Positions 31,364-40,528 are shown, counted from the stretch's first letter. The stretch is 51,957 nucleotides of DNA from Streptomyces phaeoluteigriseus (GCF_001896135.2 NZ_MPOH02000016.1:470953-522909); one strand, 5' to 3'. Translations and numbers: made by a program. The notes: generated by a model from the sequence alone, not told the origin.

Positions 31364-32026
31364 GTGTCCGTTCTCCTCGAGCAGCCCGCAAGCCTGGTCG
31401 CCTACCGCCCGAACAAGCCCACCGCCATGGTGGTCGTGGCCGACCCGCGCGTCCGCTCCACCGTCACCCGCCATCTGTGGGCGCTCGGTGTGCGCGACGT
31501 CATCGAGGCCTCGTCCGTCGCGGAGGCTCGTCCCCGCATCGGCAACCCCCGCGACATCTGCGTCGCCGACGTCCACCTTCCCGACGGCTCCGGCCTGACC
31601 CTCCTGTCGGAGACCCGCGCCGCTGGCTGGCCCAACGGGCTCGCCCTCTCCGCGGCCGACGACATCGGCGCCGTACGCAACGCACTGGCCGGCGGTGTCA
31701 AGGGATACGTCGTCACCGGCACCCGCACCAACGTCGGGCTCCCCACCCGGCCCGGTGCCGCCCCCATCGGCTCGGCCGCCGCCCGCCTCCACCGCCGTCC
31801 CCCGGGTGCCCCGAGCCACCCGGGTGGCTACCGCGAGCTGTCCGGCCGCGAGGTGGAGGTGCTGAGACTCGTCGCCGAAGGCCAGTCCAACAAGGCGATC
31901 GGCGTCTCGATGGGCCTGTCCGCGCTGACCGTCAAGAGCCACCTCGCCCGCATCGCCCGCAAGCTCGGCACGGGAGACCGCGCCGGGATGGTCGCGGTGG
32001 CGCTGCGCACCGGCATCATCCACTGA
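31364..32026 (+). CDS. LuxR/NarL-type orphan response regulator
   Basis: A 220-aa cytoplasmic DNA-binding regulator. The N-terminal receiver domain (~20-125) has the candidate phospho-acceptor D69 in VADVHLPDGSG and a Lys in GGVKGYVV, but only one Asp in VVVADPR where most receivers have an acidic pair, so it may be atypical. A variable Pro/Arg/Gly linker follows. The C-terminal LuxR helix-turn-helix reads LSGREVEVLRLVAEGQSNKAIGVSMGLSALTVKSHLARIARKLG. No sensor kinase gene is adjacent. AGGAGG lies 4 bases before the GTG at 31364. Confidence 0.9.
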   Translation: MSVLLEQPASLVAYRPNKPTAMVVVADPRVRSTVTRHLWALGVRDVIEASSVAEARPRIGNPRDICVADVHLPDGSGLTLLSETRAAGWPNGLALSAADDIGAVRNALAGGVKGYVVTGTRTNVGLPTRPGAAPIGSAAARLHRRPPGAPSHPGGYRELSGREVEVLRLVAEGQSNKAIGVSMGLSALTVKSHLARIARKLGTGDRAGMVAVALRTGIIH

Positions 32027-32189
32027 GGGCTCCGGGCCGAGGGCCCGTCCCGACCGTCCACCTCGATCACCCCCCGTTCCCCTCCCGATCCCTGCTGATC
32101 CACTCCGGCTCACCTCGTTTCCGTCGGCCTGCCTCGATCCGCCTCGATCCTTCATCGACCTGACTGGTTTGCGACCCTGCGGCGCCTGT

Positions 32190-32207
32190 CGACGGAACGT
32201 TCCGTCG
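32190..32207. promoter_or_regulatory. 18-bp palindrome in the RNase D promoter
   Basis: CGACGGAACGTTCCGTCG is a perfect dyad ending 22 bases before the -10 TACCCT (32230-32235), so it overlaps the expected -35. The core GGAACGTTCC matches the palindrome at 15083-15100. Confidence 0.5.
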
Positions 32208-32229
32208 GCGGGGGCCGCCCACACACGGA

Positions 32230-32235
32230 TACCCT
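32230..32235 (+). promoter_or_regulatory. -10 box for leaderless RNase D mRNA
   Basis: TACCCT ends 6 bases before the GTG at 32242; TGACAG between them has no ribosome site. Confidence 0.5.
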
Positions 32236-32241
32236 TGACAG

Positions 32242-33714
32242 GTGACCGACGCCCAAGAAACCGCAGCAGCCAGCTCACTGCGAACCACCGGAGGCGCCCC
32301 TCCGGAAGACGACGGACCTACTGCTGCCGGGGCGCCGACACCATTGCTCGCACCTCGCGAGGGCGTTCCGCCCGTGATCGCCGACGACGCCGCGCTCGCC
32401 GAGATGATCGCCGCCTTCGCCGCCGGCTCCGGCCCCGTCGCCGTCGACGCCGAACGCGCCTCCGGCTACCGCTACGGCCAGCGCGCCTACCTGGTGCAGC
32501 TGCGCCGCGAGGGCGCCGGCACCGCACTGATCGATCCCGTCGCCTGCCCCGACCTCTCCGCGCTCGGCGAAGCGCTGTCCAGCGTGGAGTGGGTGCTGCA
32601 CGCGGCCACCCAGGACCTGCCCTGCCTGCGGGAAATAGGCATGGTGCCCACCAGGCTGTTCGACACCGAGCTGGCCGGGCGGCTCGCCGGGTTCCCGCGG
32701 GTCGGCCTCGGTGCGATGGTCGAGGGCGTCCTCGGTTTCGTCCTGGAGAAGGGCCACTCCGCCGTCGACTGGTCCACCCGCCCGCTGCCCGAGCCGTGGC
32801 TGCGCTACGCCGCCCTGGACGTCGAACTCCTCGTCGATCTGCGCGACGCCCTGGAGAAGGAACTGGACCGGCAGGGCAAGCTGGAGTGGGCCCGGCAGGA
32901 GTTCGACGCGATCGCGACGGCGCCGCCGCCCGAGCCCCGCAAGGACCCCTGGCGCCGTACGTCCGGAATGCACAAGGTGCGCCGCCGCCGTCAGCTCGGC
33001 GTGGTGCGGGAGCTGTGGCAGACCCGGGACCGGATCGCCCAGCGGCGGGACGTGTCCCCCGGCAAGGTGCTGTCGGACGCGGCCATCGTGGAGGCCGCGC
33101 TCGCCCTTCCCGCCAACGCGCACGCGCTGGCCGCGCTGAACGGCTTCGGCAACCGCATGAGCCGGCGCCAGCTCGAGCAGTGGCAGGCGGCCGTCGACCG
33201 GGCCAAGGCGATGAGCGAGTCGCAGCTGCCGCAGCCGGGGCAGTCGGTCGTGGGTCCTCCCCCGCCGCGGGCCTGGGCGGACAAGGACCCCGAGGCCGCG
33301 GCCCGCCTCTCTGCCGCGAGGTCGGCCGTCTCGGCGGTGGCCGAGGAACTGAACATGCCGCAGGAGAACCTGATCGCCCCGGACACCGTCCGGCGCGTCT
33401 GCTGGGAGCCGCCTCAGCCGGTCGACCCGGACTCGATCACCGCGGCGCTCACCGCCCTCGGCGCACGCCCCTGGCAGGTGGAGCAGGTGGCGCCGGTGCT
33501 GGTGGCGGCCCTGTCGGCCAAGGCGACGAACCCGCAGGCCACGGGGAGCACGCAGGCGCCACAGGGCACAAGTGCGCCGCAAGGGGCCGGTCCGCTCGGT
33601 TCGCCGGAGGCGGCCGGTGCGCGGGAGAACGGTTCCCAGGAGAACGGTGCACCCGGGACCGGTCTGCCGGACGACGGCGTACGGCAGACCGGAGCGCGGC
33701 GGACCGGGGCGTGA
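32242..33714 (+). CDS. rnd: Ribonuclease D-like 3'-5' exonuclease with HRDC domain
   Basis: The 490-aa protein has a DEDD-type exonuclease domain: VAVDAERASGYRYGQRAYLVQL (first Asp-x-Glu) near 68-88, WVLHAATQDLPCL (Asp) near 117-129, and YAALDVELLVDL (Tyr and Asp of DEDDy) near 191-202. An HRDC domain follows (RDRIAQRRDVSPGKVLSDAAIVEAALALP) near 265-295. RNase D trims tRNA and other small RNA 3' ends. The last ~60 residues are a Gly/Ala/Gln/Asn low-complexity tail. The GTG at 32242 is 6 bases after a -10 box. Confidence 0.93.
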   Translation: MTDAQETAAASSLRTTGGAPPEDDGPTAAGAPTPLLAPREGVPPVIADDAALAEMIAAFAAGSGPVAVDAERASGYRYGQRAYLVQLRREGAGTALIDPVACPDLSALGEALSSVEWVLHAATQDLPCLREIGMVPTRLFDTELAGRLAGFPRVGLGAMVEGVLGFVLEKGHSAVDWSTRPLPEPWLRYAALDVELLVDLRDALEKELDRQGKLEWARQEFDAIATAPPPEPRKDPWRRTSGMHKVRRRRQLGVVRELWQTRDRIAQRRDVSPGKVLSDAAIVEAALALPANAHALAALNGFGNRMSRRQLEQWQAAVDRAKAMSESQLPQPGQSVVGPPPPRAWADKDPEAAARLSAARSAVSAVAEELNMPQENLIAPDTVRRVCWEPPQPVDPDSITAALTALGARPWQVEQVAPVLVAALSAKATNPQATGSTQAPQGTSAPQGAGPLGSPEAAGARENGSQENGAPGTGLPDDGVRQTGARRTGA

Positions 33715-33719
33715 GGGAC

Positions 33720-33773
33720 CCGCTCGGCCGCCGTGGACATCGCTGTCATACGGCGGCTGCCGGCCGTGAGCGG
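33720..33773. terminator. Complex hairpin between convergent RNase D and ABC permease genes
   Basis: Outer arms CCGCTC/GAGCGG and inner arms GCCGCCG/CGGCGGC enclose a 17-base loop. It lies directly after the RNase D stop and 30 bases from the permease stop. Confidence 0.45.
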
Positions 33774-33802
33774 TTGCGCGTGCCGTTTCCGTGCTCAGGG
33801 GC

Positions 33803-34633
33803 TCATCTGGTCGCTCCGCGCATGAAGCCGTTGTAGATGTACCTCTGGAGGGCCAGGAAAACGATCAGTGTCGGCAGGATGACCAGGACCGCTCCTGCCG
33901 AGATCGTCTCCCAGTGGGCGGCGTAGGGGCCCTTGAAGCGGAACAGCGACGTCGAGATCACGCCAAGATCCTGAGAGGGCATGTAGAGGAAGGGGATGTA
34001 GAAGTCGTTGTAGACGGCGATCCCCTTCACGATCACGACCGTCGCGATCGCCGGTTTCAGCAACGGGAAAATGATCTTGCGGTAGATGGTGAACGCGTTG
34101 GCGCCGTCCAGGCGGGCCGCCTCGTCCAGCGAGATCGGGATCGAGCGGACGAACTGCAGAAAGACGTAGATCGACACGATGTCGGTGCCCATGTACAGGG
34201 CGATCGGCGCCCAGCGGGTGTCGAAGAGACCGAAGCTGTGGACGATCTGGAAGGTCGCCACCTGGGTGGTCACGCCGGGGACCAGCGCGGCGACCAGGAA
34301 CAGGGCGACGACCGGTTTCCGGAACCGGAACGTGAACCGGTCGATGGCGTAGGCCGTCATCGAGCCGATGAGCACCGTGCCGCCGACCGAGACCAGCAGG
34401 ATGAAGGCGGTGTTGCCGAACGCCGTGAGCATCCCGCCGTCCTGGAACGCCGTCACGTAGTTGTCGAAGTTGAGCGGGTCGCGCGGCGGGGTGAGCGCCC
34501 CTCCGCCGTTCGCCGTCTCGTTCTCGGTCTTCAGGGACGTCAGGAGGACGACTCCGAGCGGGAGCAGGACGACCACCGACGCGAGGACCAGCGACAGGTA
34601 CACGAGGGTGCGGGCAACGGCTCGGCGCGTCAT
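33803..34633 (-). CDS. Carbohydrate ABC transporter permease (CUT1, MalG-like)
   Basis: A 276-aa inner-membrane permease with six hydrophobic segments. The EAA loop that contacts the ATPase reads DEAARLDGANAFTIYRKIIFPLLKPAI near 185-211, typical of MalG/AraQ proteins. It forms the sugar channel with the permease encoded upstream, whose stop overlaps this start as ATGA. No ATPase gene is in the operon; Streptomyces CUT1 systems commonly share the MsiK ATPase encoded elsewhere. With a divergent beta-mannosidase, the substrate is probably a mannoside. Confidence 0.93.
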   Translation of the reverse strand: MTRRAVARTLVYLSLVLASVVVLLPLGVVLLTSLKTENETANGGGALTPPRDPLNFDNYVTAFQDGGMLTAFGNTAFILLVSVGGTVLIGSMTAYAIDRFTFRFRKPVVALFLVAALVPGVTTQVATFQIVHSFGLFDTRWAPIALYMGTDIVSIYVFLQFVRSIPISLDEAARLDGANAFTIYRKIIFPLLKPAIATVVIVKGIAVYNDFYIPFLYMPSQDLGVISTSLFRFKGPYAAHWETISAGAVLVILPTLIVFLALQRYIYNGFMRGATR

Positions 34634-35574
34634 ACGAGGTCCACCCTGTCGTCGGGGACGAGGCGCCGCTGGACCCAGGTCACCAGCAGGATGATCAGCA
34701 GCAGCACGACGGCCGCCGCGGAGGCGAGCCCCGTCTTGTTGAACTGGAAGGCCAGCTTCACGGTCTGGATCACGAAGGTCTCGGTGCCGGTCGCCCCGCC
34801 GGTCATGATGTACGGGATCTCGAAGGCCGAGAGGGACCCGGAGATCGACAGGATCACGGTGAGGGTCAGCACCGGTTTGATGCCGGGCAGGATGATGTAG
34901 CGGAACTGGTGCCAGCGGTTCGCGCCGTCCAGCTCCGAGGCCTCGTACAGCTCCCCCGGGATCGACTGGATCGCACCGAGGAACAGGACGAAGTTCATGC
35001 CCAGGTAGCGCCAGATCGAGACGCCGGCGAGCGAGGTGTTCGCGGAGAAGGGCGTGCCCAGCCAGGCGTGGTCGGTGTGGTGGCCGAAGAGGCCGAGGAC
35101 CGTGTCGAAGGTGCCGCCGTCCTGGAAGAAGTAGAGGAAGACGAAACCGATGGCGACGCCGTTCACCAGGGACGGGAAGAAGAGCACGCCCTTGAAGAAG
35201 TTGCGGAAACGGACCTGGAAACTCAGGATCGTCGCGAAGTACAGCGCGGCGGCGATCTGGACGACCGAGGCGATCAGGTAGTAACCGCTCACGAAGAACA
35301 CCTGGAAGAGGTCCTCCCTGGTGAAGATCTCCGTGTAGTTCTCGACGCCCGTGTAGTGCAGCTCCGGGCTCACGCCGTCCCAGTCGGTGAAGCTGTACGC
35401 GACCATGTTGGCGATCGGCGCGTAGGTGAAGGTGATCAGCAGGGCGAGGGGCGCGAGCAGGAACAGCCACGGGGTGAGCACCCGCCAGGTGCGGGTACGG
35501 CGCGGAGCCGGCAGGGGGGCGGTGCCCGCCGAGGCCGCGGTCCCGGCGGGCACCTTCCCGGTGGTGTGCGTCAT
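34630..35574 (-). CDS. Carbohydrate ABC transporter permease (CUT1, MalF-like)
   Basis: A 314-aa permease with an Ala/Pro/Arg-rich cytoplasmic N-terminus and six membrane segments, beginning at LTPWLFLLAPLALLITFTYAPI. The EAA loop is YEASELDGANRWHQFRYIILPGIKPVL near 210-236. It partners the downstream MalG-like protein and the upstream lipoprotein. Both junctions are 4-base ATGA overlaps, so the three genes are translationally coupled. Confidence 0.93.
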   Translation of the reverse strand: MTHTTGKVPAGTAASAGTAPLPAPRRTRTWRVLTPWLFLLAPLALLITFTYAPIANMVAYSFTDWDGVSPELHYTGVENYTEIFTREDLFQVFFVSGYYLIASVVQIAAALYFATILSFQVRFRNFFKGVLFFPSLVNGVAIGFVFLYFFQDGGTFDTVLGLFGHHTDHAWLGTPFSANTSLAGVSIWRYLGMNFVLFLGAIQSIPGELYEASELDGANRWHQFRYIILPGIKPVLTLTVILSISGSLSAFEIPYIMTGGATGTETFVIQTVKLAFQFNKTGLASAAAVVLLLIILLVTWVQRRLVPDDRVDLV

Positions 35575-36887
35575 CGGCCGGTCACGCTCTTCTGCGTCTT
35601 CGTCCACTTCTTGCCGAGATCCGCGAGGAAGTCGTCCAGGCTGCCCTTCTTGGCGCCGCGCGCCAGATCGACCAGGTCCTGCCGGTACTCGGGCTTGTAG
35701 ATGCCGACCTCGGACTCGTCGTCGATCAGTTTGACCTCGGCGCCCGCCGAGTCGTCCAGCTCGATCAGCTTCACGCCCGCGTCCTCGTACGGCTTCAGCA
35801 CCTGGGGCATCGAGGCGTCCTTGAGCGGAGAGATGGCCAGGTTGTCCCGGTCGTAGCCCGACTTGTCGGTGAACCAGTCGATCCAGGCGCGGGCCGCCTC
35901 CTTGTGCGGGGAGTGGACGTTGACGGCCTGGTTGTAGTCCGGGCCGACGGTGGCGCAGAACGTGCCGTCGGACTGGGCCGGGAACGGCATGAAACCGATG
36001 TCGTCGGGGTTCACGCCGGCCTTCTTCGCGGCGTCCTGGAACTGGATGACCGCCCAGGTGCCGAGCCACTGGGTGGCGATCTCGCCCTTCGCCAACTGTG
36101 GCTTGGACAGCTCCCAGTTGGTGGTGGTCGGGTCCTTCTCGGCCAGCCCCTGGCGCACGATGTCGTAGAGCAGCCTGTCGCCGACACGCAGGTCCGAGCC
36201 CTGCGCCCACGGGTCGCCCTGGGCGAGTTTCGTGGTGGCCTGCGGGTCGCAGCCGACCGAGCCGTTGACGTACGTCCACGAGGTCAGGGGCCACTGGGCG
36301 GCGAAGTTGGTGTAGTACGGGACCGCTCGCGTCTTCTCCTTGATGGCCTTCAGACCGGCGAGGAACTCGGCCGGGGTGGTGGGCCATTCGGTGATCCCGG
36401 CCTCCTGCCACACCCTCTTGTTGTAGACGAAGCCGGGCATCACGCCGACCGGGCTCTGGCCGTAGACCTTGCCGTCGACGGTGGTGAAGTCGGTGAAGCG
36501 GTACTTCGCGGCGCGCTCGGCCTCGGTGCCCAGGGAGGCGAAGAACTTCGGGTAGTCGTTCTTCTTGATCACCGCCGGGATCAGGAGGACGTCGCCGTAG
36601 TCCTCCGTGTTCATCCGGATCTTGATCTCCGCCTCGTAGTTGGTGAGTGCCTGGAACTCGACCTTCACCTTCGGGTAGACCTTGTTGAACTCGGCGGCGT
36701 ACTTCTTCATCGTGCCGTCCTGCACGAGGTCGGTACGGACGGTGAGAACGGTGATGTCTCCGCTCACCTTCGACGGGTCGTCGGGCGCCTTGGCGTCGGC
36801 GCCCTTCGCGCTGCCTCCTGTACCGGTGCAGCCGGGGAGCAGCAGAGCGGCTCCGGCGACCAGGGCGAGGACTGTACGGCGGTTCAT
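35571..36887 (-). CDS. Extracellular sugar-binding lipoprotein of the CUT1 transporter
   Basis: The 438-aa solute-binding protein has a lipoprotein signal (RRTVLALVAGAALLLPGC, lipobox Cys at 20). A family 1 binding fold follows (GDITVLTVRTDLVQDGTMKKYAAEFNKVYPKVKVEFQ; YNKRVWQEAGITEWPTTPAEFLAGLKAIKEKT; WLGTWAVIQFQDAAKKAG). It captures sugar outside the membrane for the two permeases. The ATG at 36887 has GGAG 9 bases upstream. The gene is first in its operon and faces a LacI-type operator shared with the mannosidase operon. Confidence 0.92.
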   Translation of the reverse strand: MNRRTVLALVAGAALLLPGCTGTGGSAKGADAKAPDDPSKVSGDITVLTVRTDLVQDGTMKKYAAEFNKVYPKVKVEFQALTNYEAEIKIRMNTEDYGDVLLIPAVIKKNDYPKFFASLGTEAERAAKYRFTDFTTVDGKVYGQSPVGVMPGFVYNKRVWQEAGITEWPTTPAEFLAGLKAIKEKTRAVPYYTNFAAQWPLTSWTYVNGSVGCDPQATTKLAQGDPWAQGSDLRVGDRLLYDIVRQGLAEKDPTTTNWELSKPQLAKGEIATQWLGTWAVIQFQDAAKKAGVNPDDIGFMPFPAQSDGTFCATVGPDYNQAVNVHSPHKEAARAWIDWFTDKSGYDRDNLAISPLKDASMPQVLKPYEDAGVKLIELDDSAGAEVKLIDDESEVGIYKPEYRQDLVDLARGAKKGSLDDFLADLGKKWTKTQKSVTGR

Positions 36888-36939
36888 GTGCGTCAACTCC
36901 GTTCACGGGACGGACGAGCACGTGCAAGGTGGTGGAACG

Positions 36940-36964
36940 CGTACGGGCCGGTGGAGCCCGTACG
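36940..36964. other. 9-bp hairpin in the leader of the ABC operon
   Basis: CGTACGGGC and GCCCGTACG pair around a 7-base loop CGGTGGA. It lies in the 5' leader of the leftward operon, about 50 bases before the lipoprotein start, where it could affect translation or protect the mRNA. Confidence 0.45.
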
Positions 36965-36983
36965 GGTTGGCTGATTCGGCACT

Positions 36984-37011
36984 CTGACAGCGCTTTCTCA
37001 ACCGGTAAAGT
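36984..37011. promoter_or_regulatory. Shared promoter/operator of the mannosidase and ABC operons
   Basis: Rightward: CTGACA (36984-36989), a 16-base spacer and TAAAGT (37006-37011). Leftward: TTGAGA (complement of 36996-37001) is a -35 candidate. TGACAGCGCTTTCTCA (36985-37000) is a LacI-type near-palindrome with centre AGCGCT and covers both -35 boxes, so one repressor could block both directions. Confidence 0.65.
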
Positions 37012-37076
37012 CCCCATCCGGCCAAGGATGAAGAGATGTTTCCCCATCCCCGGATCGACCGGTTTAGGGAGTGCGC

Positions 37077-39494
37077 ATGCTGGAGGCCACACCGCTCACC
37101 GACGGCTGGACCCTGCGGCACGGGGAGGAGTCGCTCCCGGCCGGGGTGCCGGGCTGTGTGCACACCGATCTGCTCGCGGCCGGGGTGATCCCGGACCCCT
37201 TCCTCGGACGCAACGAGGCCGAGGTCGACTGGGTCGGGCGGCGCGCCTGGACCTACGAGGCGCGGCTGCCGGAGCCGGCGTCCGGGCACGAGCAGACGGA
37301 CCTGGTCTTCGACGGGCTCGACACGGCCGCCGAGGTGCTGGCCGGCGACCGGCTCCTGGGCCGGGTGCGGAACATGCACCGCTCCTACCGCTTCGACGTG
37401 ACGGGACTGAGCGGGCCACTGACCGTCCGGTTCCGTTCCGCGTACGCCGAGGCGGAGGCGGTGCGCGGGCGACTCGGCGAGCGGCCCTCCGCCTACGCCG
37501 AGCCGTACCAGTACATCCGCAAGATGGCCTGCTCCTTCGGCTGGGACTGGGGGCCGACCCTGGTGACGGCCGGAATCTGGCGGCCGGTGCGCCTGGAGCG
37601 CTGGTCGACGGCCCGGATCGCCCGGGTGCGGCCACTGGTGACCGTCGAACAGGGCGTGGGCGTCGTCGAGTTGCGCGTGGACGTGGAGCGCACCCGGGTG
37701 GAGGCGGAGCTGACCCTGGAGGCCGGCGTGGGCGGACGACGCGTGCGGGCCGCCGTGCGGGGGACGGACGCGGTGGTCCGGCTGGAGGTGCCGGATCCCG
37801 CACTGTGGTGGCCGCGTGGGTACGGCGAACAGCCGCTGTACGACGTCGAACTGACGCTGCACCACGGCGATGCCCCGCTCGACGCCTGGCGGCGGCGCAT
37901 CGGTTTCCGGAGCGTGGAGCTGGACACCTCGGCCGACGTCCGTGGAACCGCCTTCACCCTTGTCGTCAACGGGGAGCCGGTCTTCGCTCGGGGCGTGAAC
38001 TGGATCCCGGACGACGTGTTTCCGTCCCGGATCACCCGCGAGCGTTACCGGGAACGGCTGGGGCAGGCGGCCCGCGCGGGCGTGGACCTGGTGCGGGTGT
38101 GGGGCGGCGGGATCTACGAGAGCGAGGACTTCTACGACGCCTGCGACGAACTGGGCCTGCTGGTGTGGCAGGACTTCCCGTTCGCCTGCGCCGCCTACCC
38201 CGAGGAGCAGCCGCTGCGCGGGGAGGTGGAGGCGGAGGCCCGCGAGAACGTCGTACGGCTGATGCCGCATCCGTCGCTGGTGTTGTGGAACGGGAACAAC
38301 GAGAACCTCTGGGGCTTCCGGGACTGGGGGTGGGAGGAGCGGCTCGGCGGTGACTCCTGGGGGGAGGGGTACTACCTGGGCGTCCTGCCGAGGGTGGTGG
38401 CCGAGGCGGATCCGACCCGGCCGTACACGGCGGGCAGTCCGTGGTCGGGTTCGTGGCGGCGGCACCCGAACGATCCGGCGCACGGGACGCACCATTCGTG
38501 GGAGGTGTGGAACCGCGAGGACTACACCGACTACCGGCGCGAGGTGCCTCGGTTCGTGGCCGAGTTCGGCTGGCAGGCGCCGCCCGCGTACGCCACCCTG
38601 CGGCGCGCGCTGCCGGGTGAGGACCTCGCGGCGGACTCCCCCGGTGTGCTGCACCACCAGAAGGCGGAGGACGGAAACGGCAAGCTGCGGCGCGGGCTGG
38701 AGCGGCATTTCGTCTTCCCCGAGGGGGATTTCGACCGGTGGCACTACCTGACGCAGGTCAACCAGGCCCGTGCCGTGGCCGCGGGGATCGAGCACTGGCG
38801 CTCGCACTGGCCGGTGTGCGCGGGCACGGTCGTCTGGCAGCTCAACGACTGCTGGCCGGTGACCTCCTGGTCGGCGATCGACGGGGACGGGCGGGAGAAG
38901 CCGCTCTACCACGAGTTGCGGCGGCTGTACGCGGACCGGCTGCTCACCCTGCAACGGCGGGCCACCAAACTGGTGCTGGCGGCCGTCAACCAGTCGCGGG
39001 AGCCGTGGACGGGCCCACTCGTGCTGCGGCGCATGTCCGTCGAGGGCGAGGTGCTCGCAACGGCGAACCTGGAACTCGCCGCCGGCGCCCGGGCGGTGGC
39101 CGAGGTGCCGGTGCCGGCGGAGCTGGAGCCCACCGGGCCGAAGGACTTCCTCGTGGCGGACGCGTGGGGATCCCCCGGGTCCCCCCGCTCGGTCGAAGCC
39201 GGGAGCGCGAACGGGCTGCGGGCCCTGTACTTCCCCGTCCCGGACCGCGAAGTCCCCTACCCCTCGCCCGTGTTCGAGGTGAGCCTCGTACCGGGCGGAG
39301 TCGAGGTACGGGCGTGCACGCTCGTACGGGACCTGCTGCTCCAGGCCGACCGGCTGGACACGCGGGCACGTGCCGACCGGGGTCTCGTCACGCTGCTTCC
39401 CGGGGAACGGGTGACCATCGGGATCACCGGCTGGGAGACTCCCGATGCCGACACCGCCCGCCGTGCGCTGTACTGCCAGGAGCCCGTTCGATGA
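37077..39494 (+). CDS. Beta-mannosidase (glycoside hydrolase family 2)
   Basis: The 805-aa enzyme is predicted to release mannose from beta-mannosides. GH2 beta-mannosidase signatures are FGWDWGPTLVTAGIWRPV near 157-174, the acid/base motif WNGNNEN near 404-410 (Glu), and the nucleophile motif FVAEFGWQAPP near 493-503 (Glu). The DWGP motif favours mannosidase over galactosidase or glucuronidase. No signal peptide is present, so it acts in the cytoplasm on imported oligosaccharide. AGGGAG lies 5 bases before the ATG at 37077. It overlaps the lacI-type gene by ATGA and is divergent from the transporter. Confidence 0.92.
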   Translation: MLEATPLTDGWTLRHGEESLPAGVPGCVHTDLLAAGVIPDPFLGRNEAEVDWVGRRAWTYEARLPEPASGHEQTDLVFDGLDTAAEVLAGDRLLGRVRNMHRSYRFDVTGLSGPLTVRFRSAYAEAEAVRGRLGERPSAYAEPYQYIRKMACSFGWDWGPTLVTAGIWRPVRLERWSTARIARVRPLVTVEQGVGVVELRVDVERTRVEAELTLEAGVGGRRVRAAVRGTDAVVRLEVPDPALWWPRGYGEQPLYDVELTLHHGDAPLDAWRRRIGFRSVELDTSADVRGTAFTLVVNGEPVFARGVNWIPDDVFPSRITRERYRERLGQAARAGVDLVRVWGGGIYESEDFYDACDELGLLVWQDFPFACAAYPEEQPLRGEVEAEARENVVRLMPHPSLVLWNGNNENLWGFRDWGWEERLGGDSWGEGYYLGVLPRVVAEADPTRPYTAGSPWSGSWRRHPNDPAHGTHHSWEVWNREDYTDYRREVPRFVAEFGWQAPPAYATLRRALPGEDLAADSPGVLHHQKAEDGNGKLRRGLERHFVFPEGDFDRWHYLTQVNQARAVAAGIEHWRSHWPVCAGTVVWQLNDCWPVTSWSAIDGDGREKPLYHELRRLYADRLLTLQRRATKLVLAAVNQSREPWTGPLVLRRMSVEGEVLATANLELAAGARAVAEVPVPAELEPTGPKDFLVADAWGSPGSPRSVEAGSANGLRALYFPVPDREVPYPSPVFEVSLVPGGVEVRACTLVRDLLLQADRLDTRARADRGLVTLLPGERVTIGITGWETPDADTARRALYCQEPVR

Positions 39495-40528
39495 CAGCGT
39501 TTCCCGCACCTCGCGTCACCATCAAGGACGTCGCCGCGCGCGCCGGTGTGTCCAAGGGTGCCGTCTCGCTCGCCTTCAACCACAAGCCGGGACTGTCGGA
39601 GGCGACCCGGGACCGCATCTTCGCGGCGGCACGGGAACTGGGCTGGGAACCGAACCTGACCGCGCGGTCGCTGTCCAGCTCGCGGGTCGACGTGGTGGGG
39701 CTCGCGATCTGCCGGCCGGCCCGGATGCTGGGCCTGGAGCCCTTCTACATGGAGTTCGTCTCCGGCGTCGAAAGCGTTCTCACCGAGCACTCCTGCTCCC
39801 TGCTGCTGCGACTGGTGCGCACGGTGGACGAGGAGGTCGGCATCCAGGAGTCGTGGTGGCGCGGGCGGCAGATCGGCGGGTCGATCCTGGTGGACTTCCG
39901 GGCCGACGACCCCCGGGTGCCCGCCGTGGAGCGGCTCGGGATGCCGGTGGTGGCCGTGGGGCATCCCTCACTGACCGGCTCCCTCACCTCCGTGTGGACC
40001 GACGACGCGACGGCGGTGAAGGAGGCGGTGCGGTATCTCGCCGCGCTGGGGCATCGCCGTATCGCACGGGTCGGGGGCGCGGCGGCGCTCGGGCACACCA
40101 TGATCCGGACGGCCGCGTTCGACGAGGCGGCCCGGAGCCTGGGGCTGGCCGGGGCACGGCAGGTGGCGACCGACTACTCGGGGGAGGCGGGCGCCCGGGC
40201 GACCCGGTCCATGCTGACGGCCGCCCCGCCGGACCGGCCGACGGCCATCGTCTACGACAACGACATCATGGCCGTCGCCGGTCTGTCGGTGGCGGCCGAG
40301 ATGGGGCTGAGCGTGCCGCGGGACGTGTCCCTGCTGGCCTGGGACGATTCCCAGTTGTGCCGGCTGACGCATCCGACCCTCTCCGCGATGAGCCACGACG
40401 TGCACGGATTCGGTGCGGAGGCGGCACGCACGCTGTTCGGGCTGATCACCGGAGAGGGCCCGGGGACGCACCAGGTGCCCACGCCGGTGCTGACGCCACG
40501 CGCGTCGACGGCTCCGCCGGACGTGTGA
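39491..40528 (+). CDS. LacI-family transcriptional regulator
   Basis: A 345-aa repressor. The N-terminal helix-turn-helix VTIKDVAARAGVSKGAVSLAFNHKPGLSEATRDRIFAAARELGWEPN is complete, and ARSLSSSRVDVVGL gives the hinge. The effector domain includes VVAVGHPSLTGSLTSVWTDD, AIVYDNDIMAVAGL and VSLLAWDDSQLCRLTHPTLSAM. AGGAG precedes the ATG, which overlaps the mannosidase stop. It is the likely repressor of the divergent promoter region, with a mannose-containing sugar as inferred inducer. Confidence 0.93.
   Translation: MTAFPAPRVTIKDVAARAGVSKGAVSLAFNHKPGLSEATRDRIFAAARELGWEPNLTARSLSSSRVDVVGLAICRPARMLGLEPFYMEFVSGVESVLTEHSCSLLLRLVRTVDEEVGIQESWWRGRQIGGSILVDFRADDPRVPAVERLGMPVVAVGHPSLTGSLTSVWTDDATAVKEAVRYLAALGHRRIARVGGAAALGHTMIRTAAFDEAARSLGLAGARQVATDYSGEAGARATRSMLTAAPPDRPTAIVYDNDIMAVAGLSVAAEMGLSVPRDVSLLAWDDSQLCRLTHPTLSAMSHDVHGFGAEAARTLFGLITGEGPGTHQVPTPVLTPRASTAPPDV

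Noticed and set aside
33661..33690. 9-bp inverted repeat GGTCTGCCG/CGGCAGACC as a terminator
   Set aside because: It lies inside the RNase D coding tail, which is low-complexity; the stem can arise from codon repetition.
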